Below, one piece after another: positions 1-7,438 of a stretch of DNA of 15,689 bases; positions within the stretch are counted from its first letter, which is position 1; every line of letters begins with the position of its first letter. The DNA is from Cryomorphaceae bacterium (GTDB lineage: Bacteria > Bacteroidota > Bacteroidia > Flavobacteriales > Crocinitomicaceae), in NCBI GenBank assembly GCA_021298235.1, contig JAJTDX010000057.1, positions 1 to 15,689 on the forward strand. The letters run 5' to 3'. The notes under the pieces were generated by a model. That model was not told the origin of the DNA. It saw only the letters and a list, made by a program, of their open reading frames with translations, and did no database searches. Made by a program: the position numbers and the translations under genes.

Positions 1-601
1 ATCCCCACTCCGGACGTCCAGCATCCCCAGACAACATAGGCATATCATCCACAATTACTGCGACTTTTGAACCCACGCCGAAGGTAAACCCACTTCCCCC
101 GCGGATTTGAGGTTCGCCATCCAGTATGTTCAAACCCGGAGTTTGATCCAAGGCAGTTTCAATGCTTCGAGTGTTTTTATTCTCAATTAGATGAGGCTTA
201 ATTACTTGAAGAGAGACAGTTTGTTCTTCCAGAGGCTTATCGAATTTACCTACTTTGACTTCTACATCTTTCAGCTCCACAACCTGACTTTGCAAAACGA
301 TATCAAAGGTCATGGTAGTATTTTCCAAAATATCGACCTCAAACGTATCAGTTACCATCCCTGTTGATCTGCATATCAATCTCGATCTTCCAGCCGGCAA
401 TTCCAACATATAATTCCCTTGCTCGTCTGTGGTGGCACCCAACGTGATGTCTTTTTTGTAAATGAGCGATGCGCCGATCAGCTCCACGCCTTTGGAATCG
501 CGAACTTTACCAACTATTTTGCCTGTACCTTGACAAAACAAAGCTTGTGTACAGCACAATGCCACACACAAGCCAATAAGTTTCACAAATTGAACTGACA
601 T
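1..601 (-). CDS. TonB-dependent receptor, N-terminal part (runs off left edge)
   Basis: I translated this on the minus strand from the ATG at 599-601; about 200 codons are visible and no stop occurs before the edge. Residues 1-23 form a signal peptide ending near LFCQ. Residues 27-105 look like a carboxypeptidase-regulatory-like domain (GKIVGKVRDSKG, then DEQGNYMLELPAG). From about residue 122 a TonB plug domain begins, with TALDQTPGLNIL, QIRGGSGF and VIVDDMPMLSGD, the usual plug signatures. Such proteins sit in the outer membrane and import ligands using energy from TonB/ExbBD. The barrel, and so any hint of the ligand, lies outside the window. The gene starts 15 bases after the stop of the secreted PCMD protein, so the two are probably one operon. 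The family call is firm; the substrate is unknown. Confidence 0.9.
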   Translation of the reverse strand, partial: MSVQFVKLIGLCVALCCTQALFCQGTGKIVGKVRDSKGVELIGASLIYKKDITLGATTDEQGNYMLELPAGRSRLICRSTGMVTDTFEVDILENTTMTFDIVLQSQVVELKDVEVKVGKFDKPLEEQTVSLQVIKPHLIENKNTRSIETALDQTPGLNILDGEPQIRGGSGFTFGVGSKVAVIVDDMPMLSGDAGRPEWG

Positions 602-616
602 GAATCAGAGAGACGA

Positions 617-1576
617 TCAGTTCTTTAAAAACTTCAAATTGCTCAATTTTACACCTTCAACGAGCTGAAAATAATAAACACCGTTGCTGTTATTGAATGG
701 TATGTGCTCAGCAATCTTTCCTTTTTGAACAATGGAACCACTTGTAGAATAAATCCTGTAGGTAGCCTCATCAGAAAAAACACCAAATAGATTTAGACCA
801 TTATCCTGATAGCTCAGCGAGAATTGATTTTCTGAAGTTTCATTCAGTCCAGCTCCACTTGTTGGATTGTATATCAATTCAAGATCATCAATTAAAAGTT
901 CATCATTCACTGATCCTCCTCCAGGAGTGCTGTTGGTAGTAAAGGTAACCATTATGAAAGCTGCATCCGTTGGTGTTCCAACATAAGAGAAAGGAATCGC
1001 AAGACGTTGCCAAACAGCTCCGTTTGAAGGAAAATTCAGAATAGCAGTAGCAACAGTATTGGAACCGCTTACATCATTTGGATCCTTATAATTATTGGTA
1101 TTGTTATGAATTACAGCACTTACTCGTGCGTTATTTCCGGTGGCATTAACTGGCGTATACTTCACCCAAACTACCAAAGAGTCAGGGGAACCAGTAAATG
1201 CTTCAGAGAAATTTCCATCCGAAGTGACTGAATAGTTGTAATTAGAGAGACTATTTGGTGTTGTACTACCCATTTCAATTCGTCCAAGTGTCATGTTCCC
1301 ATTTGCAATGATTCCAAACCCTGCATCTCTCGAAAATATGCGTGCAGCGTACGTTCCACTTGAACCAGGACGAACAGTGGTAGATTGATCTAATTGTTGT
1401 CCGCCAAAAGAACTCCATGTTCCTGAACCGGATTTAAAACTATTCCAATTAACAGGCTCAGCAAGCTCGCTTGTAGAAGTTTCCCATTGCTCAAAATCCG
1501 AATTTCCAATTTGGGTTTGTGCAAAAGTCAAAGAAAGATATCCAACAAATGGAAAAATAAGTAGCATTTTTTTCAT
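617..1576 (-). CDS. Secreted PCMD-domain protein with T9SS C-terminal sorting domain
   Basis: This is a 319-residue protein. Residues 1-19 are a signal peptide (MKKMLLIFPFVGYLSLTFAQ). Residues 21-237 resemble the PCMD family (putative carbohydrate metabolism domain): IGNSDFEQWE at the start, a central SLVVWVKYTP strand, and LLIDDLELIYN at the end. That fold is usually a beta-sandwich found on Bacteroidota surface proteins. Residues 252-319 form a type A T9SS sorting domain, with YRIYSTSGSIV, then GVYYFQLVEG, and a terminal NLKFLKN. The protein should therefore cross the inner membrane by Sec and the outer membrane by T9SS, then be attached to the surface or released. It lies upstream of, and probably in operon with, the TonB-dependent receptor at the left edge, so it may bind or process that receptor's ligand; this is inference. 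An ATG at codon 4 is a possible alternative start. Confidence 0.85.
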   Translation of the reverse strand: MKKMLLIFPFVGYLSLTFAQTQIGNSDFEQWETSTSELAEPVNWNSFKSGSGTWSSFGGQQLDQSTTVRPGSSGTYAARIFSRDAGFGIIANGNMTLGRIEMGSTTPNSLSNYNYSVTSDGNFSEAFTGSPDSLVVWVKYTPVNATGNNARVSAVIHNNTNNYKDPNDVSGSNTVATAILNFPSNGAVWQRLAIPFSYVGTPTDAAFIMVTFTTNSTPGGGSVNDELLIDDLELIYNPTSGAGLNETSENQFSLSYQDNGLNLFGVFSDEATYRIYSTSGSIVQKGKIAEHIPFNNSNGVYYFQLVEGVKLSNLKFLKN

Positions 1577-1601
1577 GATGTCTGATTAATGGTTACAAGG
1601 A

Positions 1602-1609
1602 CAAATATA
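1602..1609 (-). promoter_or_regulatory. Candidate -7 box for the PCMD / TonB-receptor operon
   Basis: On the minus strand the sequence is TATATTTG, an exact match to the Bacteroidota -7 consensus TAnnTTTG. It lies 25 bases before the ATG. I see no clear TTG at the usual -33 distance, so the call rests on the -7 box alone. Confidence 0.4.
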
Positions 1610-1710
1610 GAAATAAGGAAGTTCGAAAAAGAAACGATTGTAAATCATTCTTAACAAATATATGCTGATAATGTATCAGGAGGACTTCCATATGAACCAT
1701 CTTGAATACT

Positions 1711-1718
1711 TACTTTTG
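1711..1718 (+). promoter_or_regulatory. Candidate -7 box for the helical-repeat / HTH gene
   Basis: The sequence TACTTTTG matches TAnnTTTG and ends only 5 bases before the ATG at 1724. If it is used, the message would be nearly leaderless. No convincing -33 TTG is seen at the expected spacing. Confidence 0.4.
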
Positions 1719-1723
1719 ATACC

Positions 1724-3187
1724 ATGACAAGGTGGATTTACTGCTGTATACTGTTCACACTTTTATTTATTTCCAAAAACTGTTTTTCTCAAGAAACAGC
1801 ATCAGGAACACAGCTCAAAAAAGTAGTTCAAAAATTCCAACAAGAACCTCTTTTGCTACAAGCGCAACTTCAAAGGCTTGAGAATTTTGTTCCACAAATG
1901 AATCAAGAAGAACGTTTCTTTTTTATCCAACAATATTGCTCGCTTCTTTCGAAAGAGCTTAAAGATCAGGAGTTAGCTATTGATAAACTTTCCTGGTTTT
2001 CGAAAACCTTCATACCAAAAAAAGGTACAAAAAGTTTTCGTATCAAATGCTTACTCATTCAGGCAAAAATAGAATCAGAATTCAACTCTGAAAGTGACTA
2101 TACCATCGCGGCATTGGAAGATGCACTGAAAAGTTTCAATGAAAAGGATGACGACTCGACTGTTTGGCAAGAAGGAAAACTTCTACTCTCGGATGCATTG
2201 TACCGAAAAAAGAAATATTACAAGTCGTTGCGTATTCAGCAGTCTTTGTTACCCTCCGTTCAGCGACTTCCCGAAGGGAAAATTGCTGAAATAGAATATA
2301 AGCTGAGTAAGAACTTCAGGCTTTTAGGAAAGAAAGATTCGGCTGATTATTACTTAAATAAAGCATACTTTGTAGCTTCTTCTTCAACGGATAAATCCTA
2401 TTTACCATACATCGCCCTTGATCTCTCCCGAATTCAGAAGCAACCTCAGTTGGCTCTCAAATTCTTGCTCATCGCATTTAAGCATCGCTCTTACTTAAGG
2501 AGTCATGAGGAACGCGCAGAGCTCTGTGGTAAAATAAGTAAATTATTCAAGAGATCAAATGCCAATGACAAGGCCCTCCAGTTCAAAGAATTAGAAACTC
2601 AACTGCTTGATTCTATCAGAATTGAGAAAGAATATTCTCAAAAAATCTTGCTCGCGTATGAATTGCAGAAAAAGGAAAAAAAATCACAGAGAACACGTGA
2701 AACTCTAAAGGAAATGTCCTTTCAGTTAAAAATTGGAATCGGAATAGTTTGTTTGCTTGTGATTCTTCTCATCCTTTCATTTATTCTTCGTTCAAAAAGA
2801 AGAAAGGCGACTTCCCTCGAAGGCATGGTAAGTGATCTACAAAAAGAATCCCCAGAGAAAATCGTAGCAAAAGAAGCACTGCTAACAGGATTGATTAGCA
2901 ATTTAAAAACCACTGTGTCTAGAACAAAATGGGATGAATTTGAAGGCACTTTTCTTTCTGAGCACGCTCAATTTATGGAAAACCTTTTAATCGCTCATCC
3001 AAAGCTTTCTTCGAATGACCGGAAACTTTGCATGTGTCTGAGTCAGAATATGCCTACAAAAGAAATTTCATCACTTACCGGACAGAATGAGCATGCCATC
3101 AACATTGCACGTGGCCGACTCCGAAAAAAACTATCTATAGACCATCAGGACATCTCGCTTCCGGACTACCTGAGGAAATTTCTCTGA
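1724..3187 (+). CDS. Membrane-anchored helical-repeat protein with cytoplasmic LuxR-like HTH
   Basis: This 487-residue protein has an N-terminal signal sequence (residues 1-23) and an all-helical region from about 30 to 300 that looks like degenerate tetratricopeptide repeats, for example KKDSADYYLNKAYFVAS. A charged, probably coiled-coil stretch (300-335) leads to one membrane helix at 336-355 (IGIGIVCLLVILLILSFIL), followed by the positive patch RSKRRK. The C-terminus (about 400-487) carries WDEFEGTFLSEHAQFMENL, then a helix-turn-helix around NMPTKEISSLTGQNEHAIN and RGRLRKKL. This layout is common in Bacteroidota: a periplasmic TPR sensor joined through the membrane to a LuxR-type DNA-binding domain. 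It may regulate the divergent secreted-protein and receptor operon 147 bases away, but nothing in the sequence proves that. The signal and target sites are unknown. Confidence 0.8.
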   Translation: MTRWIYCCILFTLLFISKNCFSQETASGTQLKKVVQKFQQEPLLLQAQLQRLENFVPQMNQEERFFFIQQYCSLLSKELKDQELAIDKLSWFSKTFIPKKGTKSFRIKCLLIQAKIESEFNSESDYTIAALEDALKSFNEKDDDSTVWQEGKLLLSDALYRKKKYYKSLRIQQSLLPSVQRLPEGKIAEIEYKLSKNFRLLGKKDSADYYLNKAYFVASSSTDKSYLPYIALDLSRIQKQPQLALKFLLIAFKHRSYLRSHEERAELCGKISKLFKRSNANDKALQFKELETQLLDSIRIEKEYSQKILLAYELQKKEKKSQRTRETLKEMSFQLKIGIGIVCLLVILLILSFILRSKRRKATSLEGMVSDLQKESPEKIVAKEALLTGLISNLKTTVSRTKWDEFEGTFLSEHAQFMENLLIAHPKLSSNDRKLCMCLSQNMPTKEISSLTGQNEHAINIARGRLRKKLSIDHQDISLPDYLRKFL

Positions 3188-3249
3188 TTGTATATATACA
3201 TTTCTCACACCTCAAAATGTATTGTTATTTTTAACGTTCTGTTAACCCA

Positions 3250-3855
3250 ATGCACATGGAGAAAATTCCATTAATGGAGTCATTTTATACAATTCAGGGT
3301 GAAGGATATCACACTGGAAAGGCGGCTTATTTTATTCGCTTGGGTGGATGTGATGTAGGTTGTACCTGGTGTGATGTTAAAGAGAGCTGGAATGCAGAAA
3401 ATCACCCGAGCATATCCGTTGATGCAATTGTTAAACAAGCTGTGGCAACAGGTTGTTCCTTTGCAGTTATTACAGGAGGTGAACCTGCACTGTACGATCT
3501 AAGATCATTGATTGAAGGACCTCACTCGCAAGGTTTTTACACGGCTATCGAAACTTCAGGCACCTCCTTATTGCAAGGAATGATCGATTGGTATTGTTTT
3601 TCACCAAAAAAATTCAAAGCACCGGTAGATGAGGCCTATTTTCGTGCAAATGAACTAAAGATTATCATTAATCATCCATCTGATTTCGCCTGGGCCGAAG
3701 AGCATGCCTCTAAAGTCAGCCCTGATTGTAGACTTTTTCTTCAACCTGAATGGGAAAAAAGGGAACGTTTTTTGCCTCTTATCGTAGACTACGTCAAATT
3801 GAATCCAAAATGGCGTATTTCTTTGCAAACGCACAAATACTTAAATATTCCCTGA
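3250..3855 (+). CDS. queE: 7-carboxy-7-deazaguanine synthase (radical SAM, queuosine pathway)
   Basis: QueE converts 6-carboxy-tetrahydropterin to 7-carboxy-7-deazaguanine, the ring-contraction step toward preQ0 and queuosine, using S-adenosylmethionine and a 4Fe-4S cluster in the cytoplasm. The 201-residue protein opens with ESFYTIQGEGYHTG, which is characteristic of QueE. The cluster cysteines are C34, C38 and C41 (CDVGCTWCD, a CX3CX2C spacing). TGGEP at 75-79 and AIETSGT at 100-106 are SAM-binding elements, and the C-terminus LQTHKYLNIP is typical of the family. M3 is a possible alternative start. It is the first gene of a tight four-gene operon; the porE-like ATG begins one base after its stop. 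No other queuosine gene is visible in the window. Confidence 0.93.
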   Translation: MHMEKIPLMESFYTIQGEGYHTGKAAYFIRLGGCDVGCTWCDVKESWNAENHPSISVDAIVKQAVATGCSFAVITGGEPALYDLRSLIEGPHSQGFYTAIETSGTSLLQGMIDWYCFSPKKFKAPVDEAYFRANELKIIINHPSDFAWAEEHASKVSPDCRLFLQPEWEKRERFLPLIVDYVKLNPKWRISLQTHKYLNIP

Positions 3856-3856
3856 A

Positions 3857-5875
3857 ATGAGATATTTTCTTTTTTTGGTAGCACTATTCAGTATCCTTTC
3901 CTGCTCAACGGCACAGGTAAAATATTCTTCTTCTAACAAAAAAGCCATAAAATTATTTGAAGAAGGCAAGGAAGCACCGAATACCTCTATAGATATGAAT
4001 ACGGGTAAACCCAATTTCAAGGAAGGTATCAAACTGATGAATCAAGCTATTGAAAAAGATCCGAATTTTTGGGAACCCCATGCTTGGGTAGCTGAATTCT
4101 ATGAACAAATCGGAGACTATGAAAATGCAATAGTGCATTACAAAGAAGCCCTAAAAATCAATCCAAACCACAGTTCCACCGGTACGACATATTTTTATTT
4201 GGGCAACCTACAACAAGCCACAGGTGATTATGAATCAAGCATGAAGAACCTGGATATTTTCCTTCAAAATCGAAACGCCAATCCTGAACTCCAACAGGAA
4301 GCCATGAAGATCAGATCCAATTGTGAATTTGCAGTTTCTTCAATGCGCACACCACGAAATTTTAACCCGATCAATGTCGGACCTGGAATAAACACAGCTG
4401 ATCCTGAGTATTTTCCAACGATAACCGTTGACGGGAAAACCATTCTCTTTACTCGAAGAATTAAAGATGAACGTGTTCAACAGTTCAAACAGCAGGAGGA
4501 TTTCTATGTTTCGCACTTGAACGACAGGAACATGTGGGGAACAGCGGAGCCAATGCCAACCAATGTAAATACCGTGCTCAATGAGGGAGCGCCTACAATC
4601 GCAGCTGACGGCCGTTCCTTAATCTTTGTCGCATGTTCAGACTTCTCCGGCGACAATTATTACGGTGAAAACCGCAGTGGAAAAGGCAGTTGCGATATGT
4701 TTTTCACCAAAAAACTTGGTGCTCGCTGGACCGATCCGGTTAATCTTCCCGGAAATGTAAATACACCAACCTGGGAATCTCAGCCATCATTGTCAGCTGA
4801 TGGAAAAACGTTGTATTTTGTAAGGCGAGTGAGTAAGCGTGGGGAACCTGTAAACTCCGACATTTTCGTTTCGAGACTGTTAGACAATGGTCAATGGAGT
4901 ACAGCGATGCCACTTCCAAAACACATAAACACTCCTTTACAGGAAGAATCGGTGCTAATCCATCCAGACGGAAAAACACTCTATTTTGCATCACGAGGGC
5001 ATGTTGGCATGGGCGGATCAGATATTTACCTGACACGAATGGACGAAAAAGGAAATTGGTCTACACCTGAAAATCTTGGTTACCCTATAAATACCAAGTA
5101 TGACGAAAATTCCCTCATGGTATCGCCAGATGGAGAAATCGCATTTTTTGCTTCCGACCGTGCAGGTGGTTATGGCAACCTGGATATTTACTATTTCGAA
5201 ATGCCTGAAGAGCTAAGGCCAACCAAAACACTCTATTTTGAAGGCACTGTTTATGACGCAATTTCGAAAGCACCCATCCCAGGTAAATTCCAGCTTATAG
5301 ACTTAAAATCCGGCAAAGAGGTAATCTTTTCAGAGGCGGATAAGATCACAGGAGAATTTTTGGTTTCCCTACCTCTAAATAAGGAGTATGCTTTAAACGT
5401 ATCTTTCCCTGGTTACACGTTCTTTTCCAAGAACTTCAATATGACGAATCCTGAGGGATTAGAGGCAATTCACATGGATGTTCCCATGGTTCCGATTACA
5501 AGTGACCTTCCCACAGTCCTTGAAAATGTCTTCTTTGACCTCGGAAAATCCACGCTTAGACCAGAATCTTTTGTCGAACTCGATAAATTGCATGACTACA
5601 TGGTCAAAAATCCAACATTGAAGTTTGAAATCGGTGGTCATACTGATACAAGAGGTGACGATAAAGAAAACCAGAAACTTTCAGAGGATCGTGCGAAAGC
5701 AGTGTACAATTATTTATTAAACAAGGGCATCGCTCCTACGCGACTATTCTATAAAGGATATGGTGAATCTGCCCCAGTAATATCCGATACGGTTATTTCA
5801 AAAATGTCTTCAGATAAAGAAAAGGAAACCGCACACCAATCAAATCGTAGAACAGAATATAAGATTGTAAAATAG
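3857..5875 (+). CDS. PorE-like OmpA-family lipoprotein with TPR and beta-propeller (T9SS-associated)
   Basis: This is a 672-residue lipoprotein: the lipobox LSC places the lipidated cysteine at residue 16. Residues about 65-145 are TPR-like (YENAIVHYKEALKINPNH). Residues 177-447 hold five PD40-type propeller blades, each with an INT...DG...F pattern, starting near 178, 237, 301, 357 and 411. Residues about 458-545 are a carboxypeptidase-regulatory-like domain, and 554-672 are an OmpA C-terminal peptidoglycan-binding domain. The last contains GHTDTRGDD (D597) and a clean NxxLSxxRAxxV motif (N605 to V616, R612). The order TPR, five-bladed propeller, CRD, OmpA and the length match PorE of the Porphyromonas gingivalis type IX secretion system, which ties the periplasmic ring to peptidoglycan. 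Several paralogues share this order in Bacteroidota, so orthology with porE is not proven. It is translationally coupled to queE and to the prenyltransferase. Confidence 0.85.
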   Translation: MRYFLFLVALFSILSCSTAQVKYSSSNKKAIKLFEEGKEAPNTSIDMNTGKPNFKEGIKLMNQAIEKDPNFWEPHAWVAEFYEQIGDYENAIVHYKEALKINPNHSSTGTTYFYLGNLQQATGDYESSMKNLDIFLQNRNANPELQQEAMKIRSNCEFAVSSMRTPRNFNPINVGPGINTADPEYFPTITVDGKTILFTRRIKDERVQQFKQQEDFYVSHLNDRNMWGTAEPMPTNVNTVLNEGAPTIAADGRSLIFVACSDFSGDNYYGENRSGKGSCDMFFTKKLGARWTDPVNLPGNVNTPTWESQPSLSADGKTLYFVRRVSKRGEPVNSDIFVSRLLDNGQWSTAMPLPKHINTPLQEESVLIHPDGKTLYFASRGHVGMGGSDIYLTRMDEKGNWSTPENLGYPINTKYDENSLMVSPDGEIAFFASDRAGGYGNLDIYYFEMPEELRPTKTLYFEGTVYDAISKAPIPGKFQLIDLKSGKEVIFSEADKITGEFLVSLPLNKEYALNVSFPGYTFFSKNFNMTNPEGLEAIHMDVPMVPITSDLPTVLENVFFDLGKSTLRPESFVELDKLHDYMVKNPTLKFEIGGHTDTRGDDKENQKLSEDRAKAVYNYLLNKGIAPTRLFYKGYGESAPVISDTVISKMSSDKEKETAHQSNRRTEYKIVK

Positions 5876-6831
5876 TGCATTTTTTAAGACTAATTCGCCC
5901 CATAAATCTGTTGATCATTGTCCTTACGATGTATGGAATTCATTTCTACATACTTTCTGTTTTCGGCCAATTTCAAAAGATCAATGCTGACTCGCTCGAT
6001 TTTTTCCTGCTGGTATTTTCAACCGTTCTTATTGCAGCTGGCGGAAATATCATAAATGATTATTTTGATGTCAAGGCAGATAGAATCAACAAGCCTGAAA
6101 AGCTAATCATTACCAAACACATCAAACGTCGCTGGGCCATTGTCACGCATTGGAGCTTCAACGGAATTGCTTTTTTAATTGCCATTTACCTGAGCGCAAA
6201 ATACCAAACGCTGTGGCTCGTATTCATTCATTTGCTTTCAATTAATTTACTTTGGTTTTATAGCATGCTTTTCAAACGGAAAGTACTGATAGGAAATCTC
6301 ATGATAGCTGGACTAACAGGTCTCATTCCATTACTTGTACTTGTTTTTTTCAAAGTGAGTAATTGGTATAATCCGGGGTATTCGACATTTGATCCGACCA
6401 ATGACCTCACGAACATAGATTATTCCATTGTGTACGGTTTGGCTGTCTTTGCTTTTATTCAGAATCTGGCAAGGGAAATCGTAAAAGATTGTCAAGATGT
6501 TAAAGGAGATGAGCTTATTTATGCAAAATCATTGCCCATGGTTTTGGGAGAACAAAAAAGTTTGCTTATTGTGAAAGTACTTCTGCTTGTATTCCCTCTG
6601 TTTTGCCTTTTATACGCTGTATTACAATTCAATAGTTTATCCAGCCTGGATTTTATGGACAGCCTGATAATTTGCATTCCATTTTTACTGATTGCGATTG
6701 CAAATACCTTAACGGTTGTTTTAATCTCCAAAACGAATGGGCTTAGACTGTTTACCTACAATCAACTCATCAAAGTAATTATGTTACTTGGAATCATTTC
6801 CACCTATTATTACGGATTTTTCATCCCATGA
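5875..6831 (+). CDS. UbiA-family membrane prenyltransferase (GGGP synthase-like)
   Basis: This is a 318-residue polytopic membrane protein with about eight or nine hydrophobic helices. Two aspartate-rich motifs mark the UbiA family: N61-D62-x2-D65-x3-D69 (NDYFDVKAD) and D205-x2-D208-x3-D212 (KDCQDVKGD). These bind the magnesium-diphosphate of the prenyl donor. Bacteroidota proteins of this kind starting LRLIRPINLLIIVLTMY are usually annotated as geranylgeranylglycerol-phosphate geranylgeranyltransferase, but the acceptor cannot be read from sequence; a quinone or haem acceptor is possible although less likely. The start is GTG at 5875, overlapping the TAG stop of the upstream gene by one base (TAGTG), and the residues after it match the usual family N-terminus, so I accept it. 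The 3' end overlaps maf by four bases. Confidence 0.85.
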   Translation: MHFLRLIRPINLLIIVLTMYGIHFYILSVFGQFQKINADSLDFFLLVFSTVLIAAGGNIINDYFDVKADRINKPEKLIITKHIKRRWAIVTHWSFNGIAFLIAIYLSAKYQTLWLVFIHLLSINLLWFYSMLFKRKVLIGNLMIAGLTGLIPLLVLVFFKVSNWYNPGYSTFDPTNDLTNIDYSIVYGLAVFAFIQNLAREIVKDCQDVKGDELIYAKSLPMVLGEQKSLLIVKVLLLVFPLFCLLYAVLQFNSLSSLDFMDSLIICIPFLLIAIANTLTVVLISKTNGLRLFTYNQLIKVIMLLGIISTYYYGFFIP

Positions 6832-7388
6832 AGCTCATTCTAGGATCTACATCCCCAAGAAGGCAGGAATTGCTGCGTTCCATGGGGTTAGAATTTGAGA
6901 TCAGAACTAAAGACACTGATGAGTCCTACCCTTCTGAATTGCCTGTGAATGAAATCGCTGCCTACCTGGCTAGAAAGAAAGCAGACGCATTATTGAACAC
7001 ATTAAGCCCCGGAGAATTCATCTTATGTGCAGATACTATTGTGGTTCTGGATAATCAAATCCTTGGCAAGCCAACTGACAAAAATGAGGCAGCAAACATG
7101 TTGAAAATGCTCTCCGGAAAGAAACATGAAGTGATTACAGGCGTGTGTTTACTTTCGTTGGAAAAAGAACGTGTGTTTTCGGTATCTACTCGCGTTACCT
7201 TCAGTGAATTGAGTCCGGAGCTCATAAATTATTACATTGAAAACTATCATCCTTTTGATAAGGCGGGCGGTTACGGTATACAAGAATGGATCGGATACGT
7301 TGCCGTAAGTCGAATTGAGGGCTCCTATTTTAATGTCGTTGGACTCCCAACGCATGAAACGCATCAGGCGATTCTGGAATTCAAATAA
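6828..7388 (+). CDS. maf: Maf-family nucleoside triphosphate pyrophosphatase
   Basis: Maf proteins hydrolyse non-canonical or excess nucleoside triphosphates, most often dTTP, UTP and modified pyrimidines, to monophosphate and pyrophosphate. The 186-residue protein has the full length and signatures of the family: GSTSPRRQELL at 6-16, DESYP near 31, the catalytic-region CADTIV at 67-72, GKP at 80-82, and FDKAGGYGIQ in the C-terminal third. That last motif fits the YhdE-type dTTP/UTP pyrophosphatases. Its ATG overlaps the preceding TGA (ATGA), so translation is probably coupled to the prenyltransferase. It is the last gene of the queE operon and a terminator follows immediately. Confidence 0.93.
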   Translation: MKLILGSTSPRRQELLRSMGLEFEIRTKDTDESYPSELPVNEIAAYLARKKADALLNTLSPGEFILCADTIVVLDNQILGKPTDKNEAANMLKMLSGKKHEVITGVCLLSLEKERVFSVSTRVTFSELSPELINYYIENYHPFDKAGGYGIQEWIGYVAVSRIEGSYFNVVGLPTHETHQAILEFK

Positions 7389-7415
7389 AAAAAGGTCACA
7401 CTTCTGCGACCTTTT
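7387..7415. terminator. Bidirectional rho-independent terminator between maf and the OmpA gene
   Basis: An 8-base stem AAAAGGTC / GACCTTTT (7390-7397 with 7408-7415) encloses a 10-base loop. A run of seven A at 7387-7393 gives a T-run on the minus strand, and TTTT ends the plus-strand arm. It starts inside the maf stop codon and lies 23 bases beyond the stop of the convergent OmpA-family gene, so it should serve both. Confidence 0.75.
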
Positions 7416-7438
7416 CGTAATTGATTAAATTAGTGTTG

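Noticed and set aside
3189..3200. Perfect 12-base palindrome TGTATATATACA between the HTH gene and queE
   Set aside because: Pure AT alternation with one GC pair at each end is expected in AT-rich spacers; there is no T-run or paired site, so I do not call an operator or terminator.
3233..3247. Inverted repeat TTAAC...GTTAA just before queE
   Set aside because: Arms of five bases with a short spacer are too weak to separate from chance.
4388..5160. Repeated INT...DG...F pattern in the porE-like gene as a DNA repeat array
   Set aside because: The repeats are only protein-level propeller blades; the DNA copies differ too much to be a tandem repeat.
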